Shown piece after piece: positions 7,384-14,005 of a stretch of DNA of 16,765 bases; the stretch's first letter is position 1; the number at the start of each line of letters is the position of its first letter. Source of the stretch: an uncultured Eubacteriales bacterium (GTDB lineage Bacteria; Bacillota_A; Clostridia; Oscillospirales; CAG-272); assembly GCA_900555345.1 (NCBI GenBank), contig USKS01000007.1, forward strand, positions 1 to 16,765, written 5' to 3'. The notes beneath the pieces are model-generated. The model saw only the letters and a program-made list of their open reading frames with translations. It ran no database searches and was not told the DNA's origin. Position numbers and translations under genes: made by a program.

Positions 7384-8085
7384 TTATTTTCCGCTGAAGT
7401 AGGAAGAAAGGGAAAAGCCGGTGGGCAGCGGCAGTGTGAGCATGTAAATGCTTGCCGCAATAAGACCGACGATACCGATGCAAATGATAACCGTCTTGTT
7501 TGTCGTGCTTTTGAAAGAGCCCGCAATACCGAGCAGGAACAGCACAATGGAGTATATGACCGTCACAAGGCCGAAGGCATCGCCGTGAGCGTTGTCCTTC
7601 TGACCCTGCTCAAGAGTCTCCTGTGCCTCGTCAAGAACTGCCTGCGCGTCTGCGAAATAGCTGTCGGTGTAGCCCTCCATGTCAAAGGGAGAAGCGTATT
7701 CCTCCTGCCCGTCAGCCCAGTCGATGGCTGCCTGCAGCTCCTCGCTTACGTTGTCGGCATATATCTGCTCAAGCTTCCAGTCGATGCGCTCCATTTCGGC
7801 TGCGTCGCCCTTCTCCTCGGCAAACGAATACTCGATTCTCAGCTCGCTTATGGTATTCCATAGCTGCATATCCGCGGTGAGATCCTGCGCGGCCTGGTTC
7901 CACATGGAGTTGCCGTCTGCGGAGAGGTTGCTGCTTTTCGCGTAATTTGTCGCCTGATTTCCGCCGTGCAGCGAGCCTATCCATGTTGCCCATGCGGTCA
8001 GAAGGGCGGTAAGACCGAGAAGAACTACAACGACGATCTCAAGTATTTCGTCCTTTGAACGCTTTCTTTTTTCTGTTTTTTCCAT
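7384..8085 (-). CDS. Membrane protein of unknown function, three predicted helices
   Basis: A 233-residue protein: a basic, highly charged N-terminus (MEKTEKRKRSKDE), one membrane helix at about 15-37 (ILEIVVVVLLGLTALLTAWATW), a long acidic, helix-rich soluble segment (about 45-165) rich in Glu, Asp, Gln and Ala, then two close helices at about 170-190 and 197-219. There is no cleavable signal peptide or catalytic motif. The pattern of an N-terminal helix with a conserved TAWATW stretch followed by a helical domain recalls DUF4337-type proteins, but I cannot confirm that. AGGAG lies 6 bases before the ATG. It stands alone, with its own consensus promoter and terminator, so it is probably well expressed. 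Confidence 0.82.
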   Translation of the reverse strand: MEKTEKRKRSKDEILEIVVVVLLGLTALLTAWATWIGSLHGGNQATNYAKSSNLSADGNSMWNQAAQDLTADMQLWNTISELRIEYSFAEEKGDAAEMERIDWKLEQIYADNVSEELQAAIDWADGQEEYASPFDMEGYTDSYFADAQAVLDEAQETLEQGQKDNAHGDAFGLVTVIYSIVLFLLGIAGSFKSTTNKTVIICIGIVGLIAASIYMLTLPLPTGFSLSSYFSGK

Positions 8086-8220
8086 TTCTTTCTCCTGTCG
8101 TTTTTTGTCCGGCTGCCGTAAGTTATGCCCTATCTGCGCCGCGCCGCAAAATGATCCTGCAGCACTTTGCCGACGTTTGCGGGCGCGTTCTTAGGCGCCG
8201 CGAAAAGAATTTACCATACT

Positions 8221-8249
8221 ATTATAAACTCTTATGGGCAATATGTCAA
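8221..8249 (-). promoter_or_regulatory. Perfect consensus sigma-A promoter of the membrane-protein gene
   Basis: TTGACA (8244-8249), 17 bases and TATAAT (8221-8226) on the minus strand match the vegetative consensus at every position. Transcription should begin near 8214, leaving a leader of about 128 bases before the ATG at 8085. The leader is GC-rich with imperfect GCGCC/GGCGC pairing; no known riboswitch is recognised in it. Confidence 0.88.
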
Positions 8250-8302
8250 TATTTGACAAAAACAGCGTACAATTTCGGCAGTGCCGGCGGCAGCGAAACG
8301 TG

Positions 8303-8382
8303 AAAAAAGAAACGGCAGCCGACTACCTAACCGTGTTCTCTCCGGAATCGGAGGCTTAACAGATGATAGTTCAGCTGCCTTT
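8303..8382 (-). ncRNA. Candidate small RNA 2 (own promoter, hairpin, U-run)
   Basis: A transcript started at the 8389-8417 promoter would begin near 8382 and fold almost at once: its 5' end GGCAGCTGAACTA pairs with TAGTCGGCTGCC at its 3' end (about 12 bp, one bulged A, one G-U pair). Inside the arms is a small CTCCG/CGGAG hairpin. It ends with TTTCTTTTTT (8312-8303), a good intrinsic terminator. Predicted length is about 80 nt. No open reading frame of useful length is present. Identity unknown; I could not match it to 6S RNA, SRP RNA, tmRNA or RNase P. Confidence 0.55.
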
Positions 8383-8388
8383 GATAAA

Positions 8389-8417
8389 AGTATATCCGTT
8401 CTGTATGATCTTGTCAA
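8389..8417 (-). promoter_or_regulatory. Sigma-A promoter in front of small RNA 2
   Basis: TTGACA (8412-8417), 17 bases and TATACT (8389-8394) on the minus strand. No coding sequence starts within 300 bases downstream; the first transcribed bases are the 5' arm of the 8303-8382 hairpin. Confidence 0.75.
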
Positions 8418-8518
8418 GCGGTTCGGTAAAGGTTTTTCTGTGCGCAAACCGTGAAGGGCAGGCTCAGTGCTGAAAGACTGCGGCGCCGCGCAGGTGGCAA
8501 TGCGGAAATGCTTTGCAT

Positions 8519-8588
8519 AAAAGAAGGCACGGGTCATCAAGAGTATCGCCCTGATTTAACAGAGTCAACAGGTCTCCGTCGCCGTGCC
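8519..8588 (-). ncRNA. Candidate small RNA 1 (own promoter, hairpin, U-run)
   Basis: The predicted transcript begins with GGCACGG (8588-8582), which pairs perfectly with CCGTGCC (8532-8526), followed by TTCTTTT. Between the arms, CCTG plus TTGAC can pair with GTTAA plus CAGG around a UCU loop, giving an inner hairpin of nine pairs with a 2-nt bulge. Length is about 70 nt. It shares the octamer UCUGUUAA with small RNA 2; the two copies lie exactly 200 bases apart (8556-8563 and 8356-8363). An alternative reading is a long-looped terminator for gpr, whose stop lies 50 bases upstream, but the promoter between them argues for a separate transcript. Confidence 0.5.
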
Positions 8589-8594
8589 GCCTAT

Positions 8595-8623
8595 AATATA
8601 TCACAAATAATTCCGTTTGTCAA
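8595..8623 (-). promoter_or_regulatory. Sigma-A promoter in front of small RNA 1
   Basis: TTGACA (8618-8623), 17 bases and TATATT (8595-8600) on the minus strand, beginning 15 bases after the gpr stop codon. The -35 box lies inside a short palindrome, CCGTT-N4-AACGG (8613-8626). From here to the membrane-protein ATG at 8085 there is no coding sequence; the stretch holds the two small-RNA units and the third promoter. The 100 bases between the units (8418-8518) contain only a GC-rich palindrome near 8479-8494. Confidence 0.72.
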
Positions 8624-8638
8624 CGGCAGGAAAGTGCC

Positions 8639-9565
8639 TTACAGCCCCTCCGCCATATATGCGCGGTTTATTGCCGAGGCTATAAGCGCCGCCACCTCGT
8701 CGCATATGATATCCCCGTCCTTCGGGGATACAAAATAGCTGCGCTCCTTTTCAAGCAGGGCGCGCATCTCCTCGCCGCACTCGCATCCCGCGCGCTCAAG
8801 CGCGTCCCAGACAAGCGTGGCGCAGTCCACAACGGTGGGCACGCCGATAGCTATCACGGGGCAGCCGATGCTCTCTCTGTTGACGGCGCTGCGGCGGTTT
8901 CCTATCCCGCTGCCGGGCTCGATGCCCGTGTCCGACAGCTGTATGGTGGAGGCAAGCCGCTTTGTGGAGCGCGCAGCAAGGGCGTCTATGGCAATGACCA
9001 CATCCGGCTTTACATAGTCCGCCGCACCCTTGATCATCGCTCCCGCCTCTATCCCCGTCTGCCCCATAACGCCGGGATGCACTGCGGAAATGCTGGAGCA
9101 GCCGATGCTGTCAAGAAGTCCCGACTCCATGACGTGACTTGTAACGGCGACTTTGTCCGCAGCGCGGGGACCGAGGGCGTCAGCCGTTATAAAACGGTTG
9201 CCCAGCCCCGCCACAAGCACTTTCGTGGCGCTTGAAACGGGCGCGCCGCACAGCTTTTGCGTAAATTCCCGCAGGAGGACAGACAGCGCCTCGGTTATGT
9301 TTTCCGCGTCATTTGCGTCGAGGTATTTCATAAGCGGACAGTACAGGGTAACATAGCTTCCGCGCTTGCGGCCGGTCTCGATCTCGCCCTCTTTATTCAG
9401 CACTTCAAGGCGTGACACGGGCACGGAGCATATCTCGCCATCCTCGCTTACCGCCCCGCGGTATGGCTTGTTCAGCGCCCCCACGCTTTCGCAGGCAAGG
9501 TCGGTCCTTGGAAAAGCCGCGCTTTCTGTGACGTTTTCCGTCGGTATTTGTGAATTTTTTAACAT
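8639..9565 (-). CDS. gpr: GPR endopeptidase, spore protease (peptidase family A25)
   Basis: The protease that degrades small acid-soluble spore proteins at germination; it is made as an inactive zymogen in the forespore. The family's features are clear: RTDLA (20-24) near the N-terminus, as in Bacillus GPR, VAGLGNRFITADALGP (118-133) and IAIDALAARS (191-200), with the proposed catalytic aspartates D129 and D194, then STIQLSDTGIEPGSGIGN (206-223) and IAIGVPTVVD (239-248). At 308 residues it is shorter than the roughly 370-residue Bacillus enzyme, lacking a segment before the C-terminal SPKDGD region, which is common in Clostridia. The ATG at 9565 has AAAGG 9 bases upstream; an in-frame ATG at 9640 would add a 25-residue non-homologous, isoleucine-rich extension and is rejected. 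Its presence marks the host as a spore former. Confidence 0.94.
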   Translation of the reverse strand: MLKNSQIPTENVTESAAFPRTDLACESVGALNKPYRGAVSEDGEICSVPVSRLEVLNKEGEIETGRKRGSYVTLYCPLMKYLDANDAENITEALSVLLREFTQKLCGAPVSSATKVLVAGLGNRFITADALGPRAADKVAVTSHVMESGLLDSIGCSSISAVHPGVMGQTGIEAGAMIKGAADYVKPDVVIAIDALAARSTKRLASTIQLSDTGIEPGSGIGNRRSAVNRESIGCPVIAIGVPTVVDCATLVWDALERAGCECGEEMRALLEKERSYFVSPKDGDIICDEVAALIASAINRAYMAEGL

Positions 9566-9605
9566 AATCGTTGCCTTTCCCGAAAAATATATTATAATAA
9601 TAATA

Positions 9606-9633
9606 TAATTTGCCGCATAAGCGCCGTCTATAC
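9606..9633 (-). promoter_or_regulatory. Possible sigma-G/sigma-F forespore promoter of gpr
   Basis: On the minus strand GTATA (9629-9633), 16 bases and CAAATTA (9606-9612) resemble the sigma-G pattern GYATA / CATnnTA with one mismatch in the -10, placed about 40 bases before the gpr ATG. gpr is a forespore gene in Bacillus, which supports the reading. The AT-rich 9585-9610 run could also yield a chance match. Confidence 0.35.
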
Positions 9634-9864
9634 CGCACAAAGCCCGAAAGACGGTATCCGCCGATGATATCAGCGCGGTTTTTGCGGGTTTTTTGCGCGC
9701 ATTGCCGCCGCGCCGCGGCGCACTTTGATAAAGGCGCTACTTCTGCGGGAGCGCACGACGCGTGCGGTGAGTCTAAATGCCCGCGTTATATGTAGATTTT
9801 TACTAAATTGCCGAATTTTTATTGTGCAAATAAATGAAACTGTGCCGTTTTTCCGCTTTACAGA

Positions 9865-9893
9865 TTGATTATCGGACGATATTGTGCTATAAT
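9865..9893 (+). promoter_or_regulatory. Sigma-A promoter of the oligopeptide-binding protein gene
   Basis: TTGATT (9865-9870), 17 bases and TATAAT (9888-9893) on the plus strand, giving a start near 9900 and a leader of about 90 bases. The rest of the divergent gap (9634-9864) is GC-rich to about 9750 and AT-rich after; I see no gene in it. Confidence 0.7.
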
Positions 9894-9919
9894 TTACCGT
9901 ATGTAAACGTATCGTTTGA

Positions 9920-9984
9920 AAAAGGCGCGGCGGCACATATCGCAGCCTTTTGAAAACAATAAGCCGCCGGGGGCGGCGTGGAGG
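9920..9984 (+). promoter_or_regulatory. Structured leader: two hairpins and the ribosome binding site
   Basis: The first hairpin pairs AAAAGGCGCG (9920-9929) with CGCaGCCTTTT (9941-9951; one bulged A) and ends in TTTT. The second pairs GCCGCC (9963-9968) with GGCGGC (9972-9977) around GGG and stops two bases before the Shine-Dalgarno GGAGG (9980-9984). The first could act as a short attenuator and the second could affect ribosome access. No known riboswitch family is recognised. Confidence 0.4.
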
Positions 9985-9990
9985 TAATAT

Positions 9991-11754
9991 ATGAAAAAAG
10001 TGATATGCATCGTTCTTGCGGCAGTATGCGTTATCGGAATGCTTTCCGCATGCTCAACCTTGAAAAAGGACGACAAGGGCGCTATCGTCACAATGTATTT
10101 GGCAAACCAGATATACAATTTCGATCCCATCGTCGGATACAACGACACGGCGACCGCAAAGATTTTGTCGCTGGCGTTCGAGGGTCTTACCGTTCTTGAT
10201 GAGGACGGCGACTGGCACAAGGGCATGATGAAGAGCTACAAGTACCTTGAGCCCGATGAAAAAGAGGATACATACAGACTTGAGATCAACCTCCGTTCCA
10301 CAAAGTGGAGCGACGGCAGAACCGTTCAGGCAAACGATTTCGTCTATGCGTGGAAGCGCATCGTTGAGGCTACCAACAAGTGCGACGCGGCTTGCCTCCT
10401 TTACGATGTTAAGAACGCCCGCGACATCAAGATGGGCAACGCCACCGTTGACGATCTCGGTATCTATTCAGTCGAGTCGTACGTTCTCAAGATCGAATTT
10501 GAGCACGATATAAACGTAGATGAGTTCTTTAAGACCTGCGCAAGCGTGGCGCTCGTTCCTCTGCGCGAGGATAAGATCGGCAACGACGATACCTGGGCAA
10601 AGCGCGCCTCCACAATGGTTACAAACGGTCCCTTCGACATCAGAAATGTTTCTTACGGCGACAAGCTCGTTCTCGAGCGTTCTTCCTATTACAAGCGCGA
10701 TACCGACTCCAACCAGGCACTTGACAAGTACGTTATCCCCTACAGACTTGTAATAAAATATTCTTACGGAGACAACACGGCACAGGCAGACGCATTTGAT
10801 GCCGGCAACATCTTCTATCTCGGCGAGATAGCTCTCAGCGCCCGCGACTTCTACAAAAAGCGCGCCGAAATAGTGGATACTCCCATAACTGCATCACTTT
10901 ATTTCAACACCACCAACAGACTGTTTGAAAAGGCAGAGGTAAGGCGTGCGCTTTCTCTTGCCCTTGACAGACAGGCGATAGCAGACACTCTTGTGTATGC
11001 AAAGCCCGCGACGGGTCTTGTCCCCGGCGGCGTTGACGACGCAAACGCAAAGGGCGATTTCCGCAAGACCGGCGGCGATCTTCTGGCGACAAGCGCGGAT
11101 GTTGACGAGGCAAAATCCCTTCTCAAATCTGCAGGCGTTACAAGCGGCAGCTTCAGCATCAAGGTAAGAGACAATGAGGCTGACGTCGCGTTCGCTGAGG
11201 CGGTCGCCGAGGCGTGGAAGTCTCTCGGCTTCAGCGTCAAGGTTGAAAAGATGGGCACAAAGAAGATCTCATCAGAAAATACCAACCAGTCCGTAATATA
11301 CCGCGATCTCTATCAGGAGGCGCTCGACGAGGGCGACTTCGACGTTATCGCTCTTGACTACAACATGCTCGCGCCCAACGCTTTCGCGGCGCTTGCACCC
11401 TTTGCGACGGAGTTTTCTGGCAACGGCGTTGATATGTCAAACGACAACTACGATCCGTTCCCCCATGTGACCGGCTATTCCGACAGTGACTACGACGATA
11501 TTATCGACAAGGCAAGCAAGACGTCCGACAGCAAGGAAAGAGCACAGCTTCTCCATGACGCGGAAGAAAAGCTTATGGAGGATATGCCCATAGTTCCCGT
11601 GCTGTTCCTGCAGGACGCGTACGTGACCAGCAAGGTAATAAGCGGAGTTAAGAACACCTATTGGGGCAGAGACTTCGATAATCTGAAAATGAAGAACTAC
11701 ATGAAATACAAGGAGTCCATCCAGGCAGAGGATAGCGAAAACGAATTCGAGTAA
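9991..11754 (+). CDS. Oligopeptide ABC transporter substrate-binding lipoprotein (SBP family 5, OppA-like)
   Basis: A 587-residue extracytoplasmic binding protein. Residues 1-20 form a lipoprotein signal peptide (MKKVICIVLAAVCVIGMLSA) with the lipobox LSAC; C21 would be lipidated and anchored in the outer face of the cell membrane. The mature protein shows SBP_bac_5 features: NFDPIVGYNDTATAKI, LRSTKWSDGRTVQANDFVYAWKRI (about 100-123), NGPFDIRNV, and YFNTTNRLFEKAEVRRALSLALDRQAIAD (about 307-335). By family it captures peptides and delivers them to an Opp/Dpp permease. No permease or ATPase genes lie beside it, so it either shares a transporter encoded elsewhere or acts as a sensor. GGAGG lies 6 bases before the ATG, and a strong terminator follows the stop. 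Confidence 0.9.
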   Translation: MKKVICIVLAAVCVIGMLSACSTLKKDDKGAIVTMYLANQIYNFDPIVGYNDTATAKILSLAFEGLTVLDEDGDWHKGMMKSYKYLEPDEKEDTYRLEINLRSTKWSDGRTVQANDFVYAWKRIVEATNKCDAACLLYDVKNARDIKMGNATVDDLGIYSVESYVLKIEFEHDINVDEFFKTCASVALVPLREDKIGNDDTWAKRASTMVTNGPFDIRNVSYGDKLVLERSSYYKRDTDSNQALDKYVIPYRLVIKYSYGDNTAQADAFDAGNIFYLGEIALSARDFYKKRAEIVDTPITASLYFNTTNRLFEKAEVRRALSLALDRQAIADTLVYAKPATGLVPGGVDDANAKGDFRKTGGDLLATSADVDEAKSLLKSAGVTSGSFSIKVRDNEADVAFAEAVAEAWKSLGFSVKVEKMGTKKISSENTNQSVIYRDLYQEALDEGDFDVIALDYNMLAPNAFAALAPFATEFSGNGVDMSNDNYDPFPHVTGYSDSDYDDIIDKASKTSDSKERAQLLHDAEEKLMEDMPIVPVLFLQDAYVTSKVISGVKNTYWGRDFDNLKMKNYMKYKESIQAEDSENEFE

Positions 11755-11786
11755 TTGCAATCAAATTAGTTTTCACACCGGTTTTC

Positions 11787-11815
11787 ACGCGGGGGGCTTA
11801 TGCCTCCCGCGTTTT
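11787..11815 (+). terminator. Rho-independent terminator after the substrate-binding protein
   Basis: ACGCGGGGGGC (11787-11797) and GCCTCCCGCGT (11802-11812) form an 11-bp stem (one G-U pair) with a TTAT loop, followed by TTTT. It lies 33 bases after the stop, so the downstream gene either has its own weak promoter or is reached by read-through. Confidence 0.85.
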
Positions 11816-11861
11816 ATCCTGCTTACTTATATAACGGTATATCAGAAAGGAAATGACGGAT

Positions 11862-12566
11862 ATGGCCTCTCATTTGAAGGATGAAAATGAGATAAAGATT
11901 TTTATTCTGTACTTGCTTGATAAAATAGGATACCCCCTTGATTACCCCAGCATCGGCTCAATAATGATGCAGGACGGGATAGTCAACTTTTTCGATTTTG
12001 CCCAGTGCTTTTTTGCGCTCGTGGACGCAGGCCATATTCGTGAGATCATAGTCGATCGGGATAAAGACGAGGCGGCGGATAAAAAGGATCCTGAAGGCGG
12101 CGCAGGCAGCGCCGAAGTCGCTAAAACGGACTCCGGCGTCAACGGCACATCGGACGACGGGGCGCATATATCGCGCTACGGCACCGATGACGACGAGGAC
12201 GAATACGAAAGCTCCGCAACTGTATTGTATGAGGTCACGGATACGGGCAGGCAGGTTGCCCGCGCCCTTTCGGACAACCTTATGATAAGCGTCAGAGAAA
12301 AAAGCTACCGCAGCGCGCTGCGTCATCTTTCCTTTGCAAAAAAAGGCGCGTGGATCGACCAGACCTATAAGCCGGACGGCGACGGATACCTTGTGACATG
12401 CTCCATAAAGGATAAAGGCGGGGTGATAATGGACCTCACCGTCAGAGCCGACAGCGAATATCAGCTGAAAAGAATGCTTAACAACTATTCCGAAAAGCCG
12501 GAGGTTGTTTTCCGAGGCATCGTGGCGCTTTTATCAGGGGATGTCAACTACCTGTTTGAACAGTGA
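11862..12566 (+). CDS. DUF4364 family protein, winged-helix N-terminus
   Basis: A 234-residue cytosolic protein of the clostridial DUF4364 family. Residues about 5-65 (the segment from EIKIFILYLLDKIGYPLDY through FALVDAGHIREI) form the winged-helix-like part, and YEVTDTGRQVARALSDNLM followed by REKSYRSALRHLSFAKKGAW is the family's C-terminal region. Between them lies an acidic, low-complexity insert of about 50 residues (rich in Asp, Gly, Ala and Lys), where I would expect a short wing; this looks unusual. AAGGA ends 10 bases before the ATG at 11862; an in-frame ATG at 11853 is too close to it. Function is unknown; a DNA-binding regulator is a reasonable guess from the fold. It sits upstream of a sigma-factor gene. 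Confidence 0.8.
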   Translation: MASHLKDENEIKIFILYLLDKIGYPLDYPSIGSIMMQDGIVNFFDFAQCFFALVDAGHIREIIVDRDKDEAADKKDPEGGAGSAEVAKTDSGVNGTSDDGAHISRYGTDDDEDEYESSATVLYEVTDTGRQVARALSDNLMISVREKSYRSALRHLSFAKKGAWIDQTYKPDGDGYLVTCSIKDKGGVIMDLTVRADSEYQLKRMLNNYSEKPEVVFRGIVALLSGDVNYLFEQ

Positions 12567-12642
12567 CCGCGGCGCGAAAAAGTAAAACAGATATGATTAT
12601 GAATAAAATTTTGACGTATAATGAAAAATATTCAAAATAGTG

Positions 12643-12670
12643 TTGACATTTTCTACATTTGTGATATAAT
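12643..12670 (+). promoter_or_regulatory. Sigma-A promoter of the sigma-factor gene
   Basis: TTGACA (12643-12648), 16 bases and TATAAT (12665-12670). The start is expected near 12677, giving a leader of about 60 bases. Both boxes are perfect; the spacer is one base short of ideal. Confidence 0.8.
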
Positions 12671-12735
12671 AATCGTATATTAGATGTTCAAATTTCAACA
12701 AGTTGCACGATTCGACAAGAGCAGACAGGAAAAAA

Positions 12736-13290
12736 GTGGCTCAGAACATAAATGAATTGCTTATCGGCATAAAAAACGGCAGACACGAGGATTTCGATGT
12801 CCTGCGCGGTATGTATTCACCGCTTATAGATTCCATGGCGGCAAGCTTTGAGGCAAGCGGTGCAGGCAGCAGGGCAGAGCTCGAGCAGGAGGCGGAAAGC
12901 GCGCTGCTTCGCGCCGCACTGAGCTATGACGAAGATAAAAAGGACGTTACATTCGGTCTTTACGCCAAGGTCTGTGTGCGCAACGCGCTTGTGTCGGTCC
13001 GCCGTGCAAAGCTTTCGAGAGAGCGTCGCAGCAGTGCGGCAAACAGGACCGCTGCCCGCCGCTCAGCGAGAAAGCGTATGCCTGTTGATGCGGATGCGGC
13101 GGATGAAATTATTGAGCGCATGAGCACAGAGCTTTCCGCATATGAAAAGTCCGTTTTGCGGGAGTATATCGCAGGCGCCGACATTCGGCAGATAGCGGAA
13201 AAGCTCGGCAAAAGCACAAGAAGTATAAATAACTGCCTGTACCGCGCGCGCCGCAAGCTGAAGCAGGCTGCAGGAAAGGCAAAAAGCTGA
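12736..13290 (+). CDS. Sigma-70 family RNA polymerase sigma factor (SigH-like)
   Basis: A 184-residue alternative sigma factor. Region 2 spans about residues 8-90 (LRGMYSPLIDSMAASF, ELEQEAESALLRAALSYDEDKKDVTFGLYAKVCVRNAL), matching the SigH/ECF-like core and -10 binding helices. Region 4 is at about 133-180 (LSAYEKSVLREYIAGADIRQIAEKLGKSTRSINNCLYRARRKLK), a helix-turn-helix for the -35 box. Between them is a basic linker rich in Arg and Ala. There is no region 1 or 3, and no anti-sigma gene beside it. I take GTG at 12736 as the start because AGGA lies 5 bases upstream; an in-frame TTG at 12703 has no such site. Many Clostridia carry several SigH-like paralogues; what it controls cannot be seen here. 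Confidence 0.85.
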   Translation: MAQNINELLIGIKNGRHEDFDVLRGMYSPLIDSMAASFEASGAGSRAELEQEAESALLRAALSYDEDKKDVTFGLYAKVCVRNALVSVRRAKLSRERRSSAANRTAARRSARKRMPVDADAADEIIERMSTELSAYEKSVLREYIAGADIRQIAEKLGKSTRSINNCLYRARRKLKQAAGKAKS

Positions 13291-13425
13291 TTGTAAGTTA
13301 TCACCGGAGAGATCCGTTTGATATATATGCCCGAATAGCTTAAACAGAGCGTTGTTTTTCAAAGGTAACGGTGTAAACCCGTTTTGGGGCAAAAATTCAT
13401 TCCCAAATTCAGAGAGAGGTAAAAC

Positions 13426-13701
13426 ATGTACGAGGACAAGACATTAGTTTGCAAGGACTGCGGAAAGGAATTCGTTTTCACCGCCGGTGAGCAGGAGTTC
13501 TACGCTGAGAAAGGATTCCAGAACGAGCCCCAGAGATGTAAGGCTTGCCGCGATGCACGAAAGAACGCTTCCAGAGCACAGAGAGAGATGTACACGACTG
13601 TGTGCGCTCAGTGCGGCAAAGAGGCAAAAGTTCCTTTCGAGCCTACAAGCGACAGACCCGTATACTGCAGCGAGTGCTTTGCGGCAATGAAGCAGCAGTA
13701 A
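13426..13701 (+). CDS. Small double zinc-ribbon protein
   Basis: A 91-residue protein made of two four-cysteine zinc ribbons. The first has C9/C12 and C38/C41 (CKDCGKEF ... RCKACR) and resembles the probable zinc-ribbon domain common in Clostridia. The second has C60/C63 and C81/C84 (CAQCGKEAKVPF ... VYCSECF), a CxxC...CxxC ribbon often found fused behind it. A basic, Arg-rich connector (about 42-55) could bind nucleic acid. AGAGAGG precedes the ATG at good spacing. Its codon use (AAG, GAG, GCT, TTC) is that of a well-expressed gene. Function unknown; a role in translation or nucleic-acid binding is only suggested by the fold. It is followed by a very strong terminator. Confidence 0.85.
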   Translation: MYEDKTLVCKDCGKEFVFTAGEQEFYAEKGFQNEPQRCKACRDARKNASRAQREMYTTVCAQCGKEAKVPFEPTSDRPVYCSECFAAMKQQ

Positions 13702-13773
13702 GCCCTGCAAACGGTGTATTATACATAACTGTTTTTCAGAGAGTATAAAAATCCCAATAACGGCGGCTTAATC

Positions 13774-13840
13774 AGGCAGCGCCCCTCTTGCCGGGCGGAT
13801 GAACATTTCATCCGCCCGGCAAGTGGGGCGCCTGCTTTTT
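13774..13840 (+). terminator. Very long hairpin terminator after the zinc-ribbon gene
   Basis: A perfect 17-bp stem (13787-13803 with 13807-13823) has a three-base CAT loop; after a T-T mismatch it continues with GCGCCCC/GGGGCGC (13779-13785 with 13825-13831) and a few more pairs, then TTTTT (13836-13840). It closes the plus-strand cluster. From here to 14005 I see nothing beyond a short hairpin near 13880-13902. Confidence 0.88.
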
Positions 13841-14005
13841 ACCGAATCTCACCGGAAAGGCACTGCAGAAGAACCTTTTTCGGCGGGAGATAAGACACGC
13901 CGAGCCCTTCGCAGCCATGTGGCGCGGCGGGACGCGGCATGAGCGCATGTTGACCTATTGCAGCCGCTTATCCGCGTAGACCACCGCCGCGCGCGGAGAT
14001 CGCTT

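Noticed and set aside
8303..8588. A single long known RNA (6S, tmRNA, RNase P) or a SAM riboswitch (the plus strand has ATCAAGAG)
   Set aside because: The needed conserved cores and a downstream gene in the right orientation are missing, and a second promoter divides the region.
9566..9640. A 25-residue N-terminal extension of GPR from an upstream ATG
   Set aside because: It covers AT-rich promoter DNA, encodes a run of isoleucines and has no family similarity; the ATG at 9565 has a ribosome binding site.
12703..12735. A TTG start for the sigma factor
   Set aside because: There is no Shine-Dalgarno before it; GTG at 12736 has AGGA at 5 bases.
13367..13385. A small AACGG/CCGTT hairpin with TTTT between the sigma factor and zinc-ribbon genes
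   Set aside because: The 5-bp stem is too weak to call a terminator on its own.
13787..13823. The perfect 17-bp palindrome as a mobile-element end or regulatory repeat
   Set aside because: A three-base loop and the T-run right after it are best explained as a terminator; no second copy was seen in the window.
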